This document shows positions 37,301-52,300 of a stretch of 64,000 nucleotides of DNA, piece by piece. The notes under the pieces are model-generated. The model made no database searches, was not told the DNA's origin, and saw nothing but the letters and a program-made list of their open reading frames with translations. This DNA comes from Branchiostoma floridae (taxonomy: Eukaryota > Chordata > Leptocardii > Amphioxiformes > Branchiostomatidae): positions 3,694,520 to 3,758,519 of the forward strand of contig NC_049979.1 in NCBI RefSeq assembly GCF_000003815.2, written 5' to 3'. Every line of letters starts with the position of its first letter. Position 1 is the stretch's first letter. The translations under genes and the position numbers were made by a program.

Positions 37301-40300
37301 AGTCCACAGATTTAATACTCCTAAATGTGCTGTTTTTAAAGACAACGGATAAAGGTCATCCCAAAAATAAAGTTGAACTAGTGTTATATATACAGGTATA
37401 TTAATTCTAATCTTTAATGTAAATTCTAATTCAGACGGGGATCAAGAAAAGGAGCTAAAACATTCAGTCACCCCTGTCTAGCTGCCCTGTGTCTGATACG
37501 TACCATACACACACCACATGGGACTGTTACATTACCTTATGTACCAAAACCTCTCAGACTGACAAGAGACACAAATACAAGTGGCAGAACTTCAATAACA
37601 TTTGTCTCTTTCCACAAACCAACCTGCCAGCTTTCCCAGTTGATTATTTAAGGGAGAATGAAGTGACTAAACTACACTGTTCTGTATTGACATCTTGCTA
37701 AAAAAAATCTACATGGGGGCCTAAACTCGTAGATGCCCTAAAAGCTCAACCAGACCATAGCATATGTCGATGTAGGTTAGACATCCAGGTAATAAGATAT
37801 GCCAAAAAGTAGTTACTCAAGCAACTGGATATGGTCAGATGTTCCAGAGGGTATCCTCTATATATCTTCTTTGACATTGACTAACTAGTCAACTAACTAG
37901 TTTGGGTATAGTCTGACAGTTTCCAAAATCATATCCAGTTGCTTAAGTAACTGCTTTTTGGCAGACCATAGCATGTCCAGAACTCAAAACCAGAAGTTCT
38001 GCTGTAGTGCTGTAAGAAGCTGCAAGGAGGCCTAAATTCTAATCATGTCGAGGTTTTATATTGAAAAAGTTTAAACTTTGTTCCAACACAAAGAAGGGAC
38101 TCAAATTCTCGGTCGAGCACTCCGACCTTCTTCAGATGAAATGATTCGCTGACCAACCCTCGTTGAACCGGGATGGTGGCAGGTTTCGCCTTCCCGCCAT
38201 TTATGATTCGCTGCTACCTGACGTCATCCGACGACTTCCGGATTAGTCAGCAAATCATTTCATCTGAAGAAGGTCGGAGTGCTCGACGGAAAATTTGAGT
38301 CCCTTCTTTGTGTTGGAACAAAGTTTAAACTTTTTCAATATTGAATTTACCAACACAGATGAGCTTTCATTCGGATGTCGAAGTTTATTCACAAATTTGG
38401 TATCCAGACAACCCATCTAGGTCTTCTCGAGTTATGCTCATCCATAGACATTTATACAAACACACAAATGCTACCAAAAACATAACCTACTAACACACTC
38501 TTCATCTCATGGTTTTCTTAGCCCACTCAGTGAACCCTGGAAGTTGTTTTTGTACGTACAGATTGTTTCTTTGACGTGGCGGACGTCTTGCTGGCAGTCT
38601 TCAGGTCACCTCTTGGACTCAGTGCTGAAAATAGAGACGGAGTGACAGGTTAGTGCTTGCTTAGAGACAGAGTGATGGATCGGTGCTCCCTTAACTCGAC
38701 AAAAGGAAACATTGGTCAAATTCTCTGCTTCACAACACGGCTTGGCTTCGAGTAAAGGATGAACAACAAACCACCTGTGTGAACTCTGGTGAACTGAGCG
38801 AGGTTATGCTAGTATGTATGTATGAATGAATGAATGAATGAATGGTTTATTAAAAAATGTAACCTCGCAGCCAGAGGCTGAATCACGTATACGGTACAAG
38901 CATGGCAAAATAACATGTTCAACTTATCATACACTTTAAAATTTTAAGACAATTTGTCTTAATTGGAACATGATTAAAATCGAGTATTCACATCGTTTTA
39001 ATCAGTTGTTAAGGAGGCGGACTAAATATGGCATTGGGGAATTTTGGTATCGGTTCGTTCTGCACTTTACAGTTTTGAGCTTCTTAGAGTTCCTAGTGTT
39101 TCTGCCATGGAGTTCCCCTGCTGTGGGTGGGAGGAGTTCAGGGCTGAGTTTGCCTTTGTGCAAACTCAGGACTTAGTGATGTGTTTTGTAATGCCATGAA
39201 CCTTCATGCATGACATTTGGCTCAAGTGTTCTGCACTTACAATAGAAACAATTTTAGGGGTGGAGCCAATAGAAACCTTCCTTTACATTGGCAACTGTTG
39301 CTAGGTAGTCTTTCTCCCTTGGCAAGGAATACATTAGAGACTGTGTCTGCATGTTTGCCTGAAAATGCCTTATTCTATTTGCCAAACGACACAGAACTTG
39401 ATAAGGGCACGATACTTTCCCATGTCAGTTAAAGTCTGAAGATGCCTTAATTTATTTGCCAAACAACACAGAATTTGATACACACTGTACATGCACGACA
39501 CTTTCCCAAGTCAAAGTCAAAGTCTTTCCCAGGACTATCAAACTGGATATCTGATCATCCCTAACCCGTGAAGAGCCCGGTATCAGGACGGACCTGACCA
39601 GAAAGATTACCTTGGCACCACTTTATAGAACTCCCCCTCTCCCAACAAACACATCGGGGAATAGTAGGTGTTTTTTTTCTGCTGATAACCGAATCGCTGG
39701 GATTCCTCACGGCTCTGAAAGCACTTCTCTGTCAGCGAGCTTTCGTTGGGAGACAAGTGCTCAGGCTGGGAGGAGCAGGGCTGGAAATACCGGGTGCATG
39801 TATGTGCACCTTTGTGAACAGATAACTGGAGCTGTGCCTATGGATATTTTTGTAGGCTTTAGGATAAAGGTACTATTCTACACACTTACACAGAATATTC
39901 TTAAAATTTCAGGATTAGAGCATTAAATCTTTGTTTAAAATTTTGAAGTTATCGATAGGGTTACAGATTCAAGTTCTGAAGGAAGGCAGTAAGGTTTGTA
40001 ATGCTTGCTCTATGTTGTGCACACAGTTTTCTTGGGGGGGGGGGGGGCACCTAAATTCTTAGGTTAGGTACACCAGTGCACCTATTCCCAAAACCTTGTA
40101 AAAGGAATTTCGAGCCCTGGACTGGGTAATGGGACCCAAACTTCCCCTGCCAAGTGTGGGTGGACAGTGCCTAATTTTAACTTGGAACAAGAACTGGCAA
40201 GGAACCAGTGTTGCTCCAGGCATCTTGACTTGCGATCAGGGCTGCAGTCTTGATTTAAGGGACCGGAGTTCCTCCCAAGACTTTTTCACATGCCTTCGAC

Positions 40301-43300
40301 ATTAGAAGAGTCAGTTACAAGAAGTAAGCTTAATCTTACATCTTGATATAAGAGTGTCGCATTCCTTCTTAGACTTTTTCACATGAGACAAGTAAGTTGT
40401 AACATGTGGGTTTACTTTACATCCTGGCTTCAGGTCACAAAATTCTTGATTCAAGAGTATTGCCTCCTTTCTATTAAGTTCTGAATCTTTCTCACATCAG
40501 ACAAGTCAGCTGTCACGAGTAGGTTCATTTCAAATCTCTTGGCCTAAGACTATCATACGCCTTCTATGACTTTTTCACATTAGAAAAGTCAGTTGTAACA
40601 TGTGGGCTTATCTTACATCTTGACTCTTGATCAAGACACTTGATTTAAGACTATTGCATGTCTTCAAAGACTTTCTCACATTAGACAAGTGATCCCTCAC
40701 AAGGGGGTTTCCATTACATCTTGACTTGCGATCAAGGAATTCTCAGTTGAAGGGACTCGAATACTGAAGACTCTTGTATCGGTGTGCCGAAAGAACTCTA
40801 CTATACCATACCTGGTGCACTTACTGAACAAGTGATTACCCCCACCGAACTGAGCATTTCCTCATGATTGTATATTACACTGCAATGCTACAACTCTTGA
40901 TACTATATTGTCGTGCGGAAATCCTATGTTTCGTTCTTTTTATAATTCTCTCGGAATGACGAATACCCTTCAATATCATGGTACAAGTCTGAAATGCTTG
41001 CAAATGTTTTTGCTTTTAAGTCTGTAATATAACGAACGGATTTTATCATAGTTGTTTTTTATGTATAAATACGTAAATGTCGGCACAAGCCACTGCTGCT
41101 ATGCCGTATATCTGTAATAAAGCTTGTCAACTTGTCAAACTTGTTATAACACACAGCTTGAGTTACAAAACTATCACCTGTCCCCACTACTGTCAAAGTT
41201 GATCATGGAACACCCAGATCAGCTAAACAACACTGGACTTTAAACTTTACATTACATTTTCTAAACTAGAACGTCTCCAAGGTATATAGAAACCTTGACA
41301 GCATGTATAAATATTTTGCCCCATCAGTTTGCCCAGAAGACAAAAGTTTTCTCGTTCCCTTTGCTGGAATGTCCCCAGGGTTTATGTATATAGAAACCCT
41401 GACACGCTTTAAGTCTAACTGTTTATTTTCTTCTTCAATGATGCTGTCTTCTGTTCCAAAACAAACCAGGAGGAACAAGTCACCTAGTCCTTAAGGAAAC
41501 AGAACTGAAGATGGAATGATAAGATGATTGATAAGGTTCCTTAAGGCCAGGGAAATCAGATCCTGAAGATGTAGGAGTGAGTAGGTAAGAGTCAGGGAAG
41601 GACTGAAGGTCAATGGACCCTATCATATATATCGCCAAGGTTTAACAAGAATTCTAAAATTTGTCGTATCTGGCAAGTACATATTCAACTTTTTACATCA
41701 TTTTACTTTCAGCAATAGAATTCTTTATTATTGGCTCTATTTCTCTGTGTTGACCAATGGCTTGATGCCATAACTGTGAAAAGTAACTGGTATATCAAAA
41801 TCTAACTCATCAAAATCTAACTTGCCTGATCTGACAAGTGGGGTAGGACATGCACTTGCCAGATCAGTAGTTTTACTTGCCCGATACAATCAGACTATTG
41901 GGCTTGCCCAACCCTGATCGGTTCCCTGCATTCCGTGTGATTTACACAACTGTGACTCAGTTCTTTTAGCCTGCAAAATTCAAATCGTTTGAATCTTTTC
42001 AACATCTTACAAGTTGTAAAAGGTTTTATTCTTCTAATTGCAGGTTGTAGCAGTAGAAAAGCCATGGGAAAACCATTTGCAAAGACCTTGGGAATTTGAA
42101 AGCTCACTTAAAAGTATCTACAAAATTAAAGAAATTGTGATGACATGTTTAAATACAAAGCTTACATTGGCAGCATAGTAGATTTTGAACTTCTTAGAGT
42201 GTTTCCTTAGTCCTTATCTTAAGTGCCTTGAAACCCTCAGCTAAGAAAGCTATCAAGTACTAATACCAGGACACATATGCTAGACATGTTATCTTCAACT
42301 GTATATTTATGTTTTTGCCTGTTCTTTACCCATTGGGGCTGAAACATACAAAAAAGGATTTCATTTTTTTTCATCTTACATAAGTTACTGTAACTGGATA
42401 ATAAAATTCAACTGTTAATATTTAGCCCATTGTTAAGTGACTGTCGGTCACTGACTGGTTCTATGTGGTACTGCAGCCAGGTGTTGTGTTGCAGTGTAAA
42501 GAATGAAGAGATTATATCTGCCCCTCATTAGGGTTCATGACTGGAGAGGATCTACACACTGCAGCAGCGACACCTAGCTGCAGCTTGGAGTACTGCAGCA
42601 GAACCAATTAGCTGCTTGTGCAAGGCAGAACTAGTCATGAACCCTGAGGACGTTTTGATGGTCATCAAAACGTAGGCTTCTGTAAAAACACTTAGTTGTG
42701 AACAATGAACTATGTTATTCCATGGCTGATGAAATTATTCAGTTCAAAGTTCTCACCAGGCGAAGCCACGTACAAGGCAGTGCATGCGGACTATTGTGTT
42801 ATTTCAAAAGGGGTCATGGGATGATATTTTGTAATTCTCTAACCATCAGAAACACTATCTCCTGCATTTTGAGGGCTAAATTTCATTAAAAAAAGCCAAC
42901 ATTTTTAACTATGCCAAAAAACAACACAAAAGCCCCCTATGCTGGCTGAACAAGCATAGGAGCCCAAATCACAGTGCAGATGATTTTAATAACAGGACAC
43001 ATTATGCTCAACTATCAAGAACACTGCAGTTACCGTACCTGTTTTGCTTTTGGCCCTGCTGCCGGGACTCGTCTTCTTCATCTTGTCGAACACACTGCTG
43101 CCGCGGGGAGCCTCCGTGGGCGTCTTGGGCTGGGAGGACACCTGAAGACGGGGGTGGGGAGAAGGGAAAGCAATAAGACATGGGTCAGAAAAAGCGAAAG
43201 TGATCCTCTTAACAGCTTAGCATTCCATTCTAAGGACTGTAACCCTTTCCAGTAAAGTGCATGTTGGGTGACGTACTCAATGCTACCTTGCGTGTATTGA

Positions 43301-46300
43301 GTAATAACAGAAACACACACAGAAAAACAGACTGACAAACCAAAACCAAAAGTACTTAACTTGGGGTGAAGAAAATCTTTCAGCAACACAAAGCATCATT
43401 GAGGAGAGTGCCTCAATAAGGAACATTGCCCATCCTTAGAAAATATGAATGAAATGAAATAAATAAAACAAACAAAAACTGTCATATCACCTTGAACGGG
43501 TTTTTCCTCTCCTGAGTGAGTGAGAGTGCTGTTTTTGGGTAGGACGATTTCGTGTTTTTAGTGAGAATGGGACCTGATCTCCTTTTGACATCAGCAGAGT
43601 CTGTCTCCTCCTCCTCCTCTTCCCTATCCTCCATCTCCATCTCCTCATCTTCCTCCTCCTCCTGGACCTGCTGTTGCCGTGACGACCGTTGGGAGGTGCC
43701 GGAGCTCCTCAGTACTGACGGTGTGCTCGGCTGGGACCACTCCGTCTCAATGTGGTTTTTCCTGCCAGGAACAACAATCATCATCCCATGCACAATCATC
43801 ATTCTATTGTTCAACTCTGATCTGCTTAAACCTCAAACAGGGGACTCCTATCGATGGGATAGCCCTAACTGAACCTAGGAACATAAATATTGACATATTT
43901 CAATCCACTGGGTAGCCCCCCAATTCCAAACTTTTGAATAAAAAAAAACAGAACTAACTGAGAGTCCAGGTATCCCCTGAACAAAGAAACAGAACTAACT
44001 GAGAGTCCAGGTATCCCCTGAAGTCCTCCTCCTCCTCCTCCTCCTGCTCCTGCTGTTCCCCAGCCTCCTCCTCCACCTTCCTCCTGGCCAGGTCGTTCAG
44101 GAACTCGGCCAGCGCGATGCGCTTCACCCGGCTGGCGTACTTGATGGCGAAGTTGAGCCGGTTCACGTCCATCAGCTCGCACAGCTCTGCGGCACGACAC
44201 TCCCGGTCAGCCTTGCAGGCCAGCTGGGGACACAACCGTACAGAGGTCAGGATGGGTCAAAGGTTGTGGTCAGGTCAAAGGTTGAGGTCGGGTCAAAGGC
44301 TGAGAATTGGTTTGATGGTTTAAGATTGGTTCAAAGGTTAAAGGTTGGTTCACAGGTTGAGTGTCATTTGAAAAGGGTAAGGTTGGTTCAAAGGTTGAAG
44401 GTTCAGGTTCAAAGGTTGAAGGTTCAGGTTCAAAGGTTGAAGGTTCAGGTTCAAAGGTTGACTTGGCGTTCATATATTTAACCTTCAGGTTTAAAATGAT
44501 CACTTTTGTTACTTCTATCATCATTGCCATTCTAAGATTCAAAATATGAGAGGCTTTACACACAATGTTTCATTAGTAAAGTAGACAACAGGAGAAGACT
44601 CACCGCGAAGAGCTTCATGAGCGTGTCGTCCTGTTCCCGCTGCACGTCCGCACGCGCGAGGTCGTCGACCTCCCACCCCTGCGCTGTCAGGAACTGGAAG
44701 TGTCCGCTGAACAACCGGCTTCTCACAAAGCTCTCCTGCAGGACACAAACAAACATTTATTCATTGAAACTCTTGCTTAGAATTGGTAAAAGAGAGAAAT
44801 AGGCACAGTCGGATTTGCGTAAAAAGACCAAATCTGGAGGATAACATCTGCTTGAAACCTGCTATATATTTAAGATTGAACTTCTAAATGACTTGAAGGA
44901 GCCAAAAGACTACAGGGTCCCGGAGCTCTCACAGAAAACAAACAAACAAACATGTATTCTTTGAAATTCTTGCTTAAAAGTGTAAAAGAGAGAAATAGGC
45001 ACAAAAAGACTAAATCTGGAGGATGGCACCTGTTTGAAACCTGCTATATATTTAAGATTGAACTTTGAAGAAAAAAAATCAAAACGACTTGAAGGAGCCA
45101 AAAGACTACAGGTTCCTGTCGATGTCGCCCTCACCTCCATGAATGGACTCAAATCATGTCTCTCGCTATTATGTATTTTGTATGTAAAATTATATACATA
45201 GATATATATATAAGTATATATACATAGGCCTATAAGACAAGTAGGAGTTAAATTACGTAAACTGTATCTCTGTTATATACATTGTCTGACCTCTTCCCTC
45301 ATGACCTTAATGAAAAGCAGCCTACAGGCCGATTTGAGCTTTCAGGAATAAACAAAGGTTCAAACAAACAAACAAACAAACCTCCAGTTGACTCTTGTCC
45401 GTGTTCAGCTCACACAGCGGCAGCTGGAAGGGCAGCACTGTGACGGCCGGGCGGGGCAGCACAGGGGGGAACGTCGAGCCTTTACATGGGATACACCTGA
45501 GTACAGGGGGCATAAATAACATTAGAGATGTGCCAATGGAAGGAAAACCAGAAGTTCAGCTGCAGTACCACAGAAAACCACAAGGATAGCAGGACGGGGC
45601 AGTACGGGGGAACGGAGAACAACAACATATACACCTGAACACGGGGGTGGGGGTGGCTGTGCCGTATATCATCATTCAGATGTGCCTCCATCTTTTAAAT
45701 GTAAGGAAGAAAACTGTTGCTGCTGCTGCAGTACTATAGAATGCCAGCTAGAATGCCAGTAGGAGGTCCAGAATGCATCCACAACATCTTGAGTTGTGCA
45801 GTCCACAAAAATACAAACAAACACAAAAAAGCATTGAAAATCTATTCTTTATGATGGTACATGTGAAATAAAAGGACAGCATACACTTATGTTTTCTCTC
45901 ACATGAGTACAAAATAAGCACTGTCAAATAAAATGCAGTTAGTGAATGCAGTCCTTACACCGTCTGATAGGTGTCACTCCTATACCAATGGATGGTTCAT
46001 TCACAAGTCATACCAACAGGTCAAGACCAAACTTTCCCCCTCTACTGCTGTGACAGAAAATACAAGTACCTGAGCTGTTGTGGGTTCTCGTTGACTCCAA
46101 CCAGCCAGTAGTTGTCAGATTTACCCTTGCACTGTGAGGAGGGGAGAACAGAATGGATATAAAACGCAAGATTTTTCAATCCTAGCTAAGTAACAAAATC
46201 AAAAAGGAGGGGAGAACAGAACATAGATGAATGCAAGATTTTGAACACATAAAGTACATGTAGTATGTTGGCAAGGCAAGGCAAGTATGTTCTATAGTCT

Positions 46301-49300
46301 AGGTGCCAACTTAGTCAACGTTGGTTTCCTGAGCTCCCCGCTAAGTTTGTAGGTAAGAGGAGAGTATTGGAGCCAAGGAAAACTTACCAAGATGGAACCC
46401 AGGTTAACAAATAGGGGAAGTCATCTAAAATCTACAATTTTATTTTTAAGGAAAAACAAAATGATAAAATTGAATGTTTTGGTACCCAGAGCCAGGAGAA
46501 GAGCCAAGGGCCAGGAGAGGAGAAGAGGTTTGAGAAGTATCGTAAGGACAGAAAGTTGTTCCCCTTACGTGAGTTCTGGTGTTGGCGACAGGAGTCCAGC
46601 TGTGGCCCAGGCCTCGGTTCATCATCCGCACCACTCCACAGGAGTCATAGGTCACCGGTGTGCCTTCTGCACTGAACCTGCAGGGGAACACAGGTCCTAA
46701 ACATGTACAATCATACAGATGCGCACACATACAGGCACACACACACACTACATCATCTGCACAACTCCACAGGAGTCATAGGTCACCGGCGTGCCCTCTG
46801 CACTGAACCTGTGGGTGGAACACAGGTCCTAAACATGTACATACATACACATACACACTCACACATACAAACACACACACTGTTCAGCATCCTCACCACT
46901 CCACAGGAGTCATAGGTCACAGGGGTGCCCTCAGCACTGAACCTGCAGGATAGGGGACACATTTACTTACACACATACCGACACACACACACTCACTTTT
47001 ACACACACACACCGACACATACACTCACTGTTACACACACACATGCACACGCACACATTCACACACACAAACACATGTATACACATACACAAGCACACAC
47101 ACACACACACTCACTCAAAACACACACGCGCGCAGAAACTCGGCCTCACACACACACACCCACTCACACACCCACCCACTGATCATCATCCGCACAACTC
47201 CGCAGGAGTCATAGGTCACTGGTGTGCCCTCAGCACTGAAGCTGCAGGGGAACACAGGTCCTAAACATGTACATACATACACATACATACACACACACAC
47301 ACACGGACACATGCACGCACACACACACACACACACACAGGCATATACACAACATAGACAGACAGACACACAGACACACAGTGTCACACAAACACACACA
47401 CACACCAAGGAGCTTTTATCAGAAGGAGAGAGTATGAAGTTACCCGCCCGCTGTGCGGCTTTGTTTGGCCCGTTAAATCCCGCAGCGCCGGCTTTGTTTA
47501 CTGCTCTGCGCGGCGCCCGTCTGATCTGATGTTCGTAGCGCCGGTTGGCACGGTTTCTATGCTAATGAGCCACGCCATTACGTCATAGCCCTCGAGCCAG
47601 CCCGAAGCCCGATCGGCAAGAGGCGAAGTGGGTCAGGTTTCCGACGATTCCCTTATTTGGAAAACTCGGCAGGCATGTGACTACGTCATCTTGCGGTAGA
47701 GCGCACAATGGCGGACAGTTTGATATGTTTCTCTTCGCCGTACAACAAACATGGGCCAGTTTAGGCCTATTTTCGCGGATCGAGGTCTGTTTTCTTGCGA
47801 TAGAATTATGAATTTTCACATGTATTTTCAGATGGCTACTAAAAAAATATGACGTTTTTCTTCATTTAGCTGATATTTTTTCGTAACTGTTGATGATGTG
47901 CTCGGTAAAATGGCGTGTTCACTGTTGGTCGAACCTTGCTCATTTTTGTCGAACCACCCGTGTTTTTAGAGGATACATCGGGCCTGGAATAAGGTGAAGG
48001 TAAGGCGGGAGAGCATAGTTTTCATGGTTTTCGTTACGATCGGGTTTTCGTATATAATGTCTTGAGTTCTCCAGGCATAATTTTGAACTTTGTATTTGTA
48101 TCGATTTATGAAATATATCTGTTGCATACTTAAAAAAATCTTGGTTCCTGTGATCATTGAGTCAGGTTTTTCACAGTCATCATTAATTGTAGGAATATTA
48201 CCAGTTTTTTTCGTAGACTTTGCCTCAGACAATTTTGCCTTTAGGCTTAGCCCGTACCCGAGCGGCGGCGCTGTCCGGTCGCCGTATGGCTTTGAAATTT
48301 CACCCTCAGTCAGAGAGAATATTGCCGCCGCTGTATGTATTCCGAAGTTACTCTTCTGTTCAACATCGTCGACAAAATCGCAAAAATCAGATCGCTACAC
48401 ACAATGTTTGTATCCCCAGGCCGCCCCACCATGAATGACCACAAAACAAAGGGAAAACAAAAGCTTGCGTGGGTGAAATGTATGTAGATGCTGGTTTTTG
48501 ACACGTGGGTGTTAATCAAATTTTGTCGCCCGCTACGAACATAGCTGAATGGAAAAAAATTCTTGCTCTCTCCTCCTGATAAAAGCTCCTTGCACACACA
48601 TACAAACATAGACAGACACACAAACACACACACACATTGAACTATTGAAAATTGAAAATTTGGTCTCTTCTCCAGAACTTGTAATCTTACCCTATCCATG
48701 TTAGTGTGGATTTGGTACTGATGGGGAGCTGTCCCTCCAACACTTTCCTCCTCCTCCTGCCGCTCACCTCCAGCAGCTGGGCGCCTAGCAACTGGTCTCC
48801 TGGGATACCTGCAGGCAGGGAGGGAGAACATGGGGCTTTATACATGCAAGGGTAGCAAGCTTAGTCTAGTAGCAGGGCTCAAAATACCACCTGCATATGC
48901 AGGTTAGTGCAGGTAAAATTGGAGCTGTGCGGGTATTTCTGGTGTCTACCTGCACCTAACCTGCACTGGTCCATGTACTGGGCTTTATAAATAAATGTCC
49001 TATAATGTAGGTGTATGTGGATTGTTACTATCTGTATGGACTGTTTCCACCTAAGTATAAAAGAAAAAATAGCAATGGTTCCTCAACAATTTTAGTATGA
49101 TCCATATTTCCTAAATTCAGAGTGGTCCAGCTAAAAATTTGTCTGGTGCAGGTAATTTTCAAAGTTACCTGCACCAGTGCACGTATGCAGAAAAAGTATT
49201 TCGAGCCATGAGTAGTTAGTGGCCCACTTCTACAAGTACCAGCATTAGGCTACAGCACAACGTATTTCCCCATTTTGGTACTTTCTTGTCAGGTTGACCA

Positions 49301-52300
49301 TCCCCAAAGAAGAAGAAAATTCTTGTGTTTTTTTCTGAAATCAGGGGAAAGCTAATGAGCTCGCTGATGTCATCTATAAAATTTTCTAGCTGGGGCCTAC
49401 AAGTAAGTAAAAAACAATTGAACGACATAAAATCTCAGCATATTTAGGGTGGCATTGTGGCCAAACAAGTAGTACAATCAAAGTACATGTAGCATCAATG
49501 TCATACAGAGCACCTAAAAACACGTAGGAAAACTAATCTGTGGGAACAAAAAAACAGCAAACAAACAACCCACCTGTGCCCATGTGGTACACGACAAACA
49601 GCTGTGTTCCGTACGCTGCCATGGAAACCACCGGCCCGGGGACGCTGATCACGTCCTTCTGTATCCCGGCAACCGTCCAAACACGCACCAGCCTCTTGTC
49701 TGTTGCCACGGCAACCCAGCCCTGACCAATAGCAAGCACCTGACGGAGAAAGTCTTCAATGTTATGAACCACAAGAAAGTTGACTTTTATCTTTAAACCT
49801 TAGATATTATTTGTCTATTACTGTCCTATTCTTACTGTAAATCTTCAAATGTTTGTGAACCCACCTGTATGTGATTTGACCTCGAGTAGACCCACCTGTG
49901 TGTGATTTGACCTTGAGTGACCCACCTGTGTGTGATTTGACCTTAAGTGCCCCCGCCCATGTGATTTGACCTTGAGTGACCCCACCCGTGTGTGATTTGA
50001 CCTTGAGTGAACCCACCTGTGTGTGATTTGACCTTGAGTGAACCCACCTGTGTGTGGTTTGACCTCGAGTGAACCCACCTGTGTGTGGTTTGACCTCGAG
50101 TGAACCCACCTGTATGATCTGACCTCAAGTGACCCCACCCGTGTGTGATTTGACCTTGAGTGAACCCACCTGTGTGTGATTTGACCTTGAGTGACCCTAC
50201 CCGTGTGTGATTTGACCTCGAGTGAACCCACCTGTATGTCCTCCCCGTCCGTCATGGCCGTGCTCCACTCCTTAGAGTTGTCCCAAGAGGAGAAGTGCAG
50301 ACAAACCAGCTTACTGTTGATATCAAAAATATAGATAATCAATGATAAAAAATATTGGCCTTCGTCATACCATTCGCAAGCATACTTTCAAAGCTGTACT
50401 CAAATTTTAAGGAATAAGACCAAAAGGCAATAATGATATATTTTCAACTTTTGTTTCTTCTTATTTCTCTACTTTTTTACCCCAGCCCCACCTTGGTGCG
50501 TCGTCTGTGCTCTCGCAGGCCAGCTGCACAGGGCCGAGCATGTGGTTCAGGCTGTTGTTGACATGTGAACACTACACTAATCTACACTACTCTACACTAC
50601 ACTACTCTACACTACACTACACTACACTACAAATGTACAGTAGGATACTCTGTCAGCCCACCTTGGTGAATCGTCGGTACTCTCGCAGGCCAGCAGTGCA
50701 GCCTGGTCAGACAGGGCGGCGAGCGTGTGGTTCAGGTGGTTGGTGACATGCATGGAGTGGTGCACGGACGTGTCGTGAAACTCGATATCGATGGAATTCT
50801 CCTCCTCACTGTTGTAGCATTTCACAACTCCTACCGTGTTCCACACCTGGAAGGGAGGAACATGTGGACAATTAGACTCGCATCAAAGTAAGAGGGATGC
50901 TTATGAAATGAATAGCTCAAAGTATTTATCATTGTAGACCTCAACAAGCTTTTAAACTGCACTGCTTTGTTTTTGCTTAATAAGTCGAGAAGTTATGAAT
51001 GCATTTTCAGCACTTTTCATGTAACATGTTACTACTTGCATTTACGTTTCTGCCATTCCCAATCTACACAATGCAGCACTAAGGAGGGAGTGCCTGGATT
51101 AGTAACTGGGTTATGGTACGTGGGTTAGTGTGTGGGTTACTTCAGAATTGTTGTACCCACCATGACCCTGTGAGCCAGGCTGACTGGGGTAGATAGGCTG
51201 GAAGGTCGGCTGAAGCGGCATGGGTTTGGGAGCTGGGTTAGTGCGTCGATTAGTGCGTGGGTTAGCATATGCATATGGGTTACTCACCATGAACCTGTGT
51301 GCCAGACTGACAGGAGTAGACCCAGGCTGGAAGGCCGGCTGCAGTGGCGTGGGTTTGGGACCCTGGTACACCGGCTGGGGCGCTGCGCGGGTCGGGAGTC
51401 CTGAGATGCTGTCCACATCGTCCAGCAGGTCGGATGCTGGCTTCATGGACAAACTGTCAGCTCCTGAACAAAAGAAGAGAGGCTTTGTTGATATGTGTTC
51501 TTTCTGACAATGTAACTGTTTTATATCTGTTTCCATCTTTTTGAAGAGAGAGTTTCTCATAAGCATTTTCAACTGGATATGATTTCAGAAACGTTCAAAA
51601 GTTTCAAGTACATGTAGCATCTACTACCTTTCGTCAGTGATGGTTGAGTACTAGATGCTATTTGCCATATCTTATACCCTGGAAATCTTAGCATCATTGA
51701 CTCATTGTTGCTTTTGCTCCATTCTCAATTTAACCCTTAAACTGCCAAACCCGGATACATCCATATAAAAACACAAAATGATGGTCATGTCATTATCTGC
51801 TTGGAAAGATAGATGTGGAATGGTGTACTGCAATTCATTATTGCATGTGTAGTACAACTACTATGTCAAAATAGGAAGAAAGTGTATTTCCAAATTCATG
51901 TTACAGGTATCACAGCTGATTTGTAAAGCCTATGACAAAACTCTATAAAAATATCAATAGCTGCTAATGTCCTTACCCATAGAAGCATCATCATCATCAA
52001 ATATGTTAGCCTTGATACGCTTCCTCTGCGTGGGTACCGGCATAGAGTCATCATCATCCACATCTCCAGGGGCGTTGCTATGGGAACCATCGTCATGGTC
52101 ACCAGCCGACAGAAGGAAATCATCATCATCGTCTCCATCAAACATGGCTGCCATGGGGTCGTCCGCTGCCTCCGACTTCTGCTGTGAAGGGAGGAAAACA
52201 AGTGAAGCTTCTTTAGTAAAATCTTAATTTTTTTGCATTTTGCGACTTGCAGTCGCAAAATGCCTTCTGGCCAGTGTAGTCGCCGTTGTGATGTTGTGAT

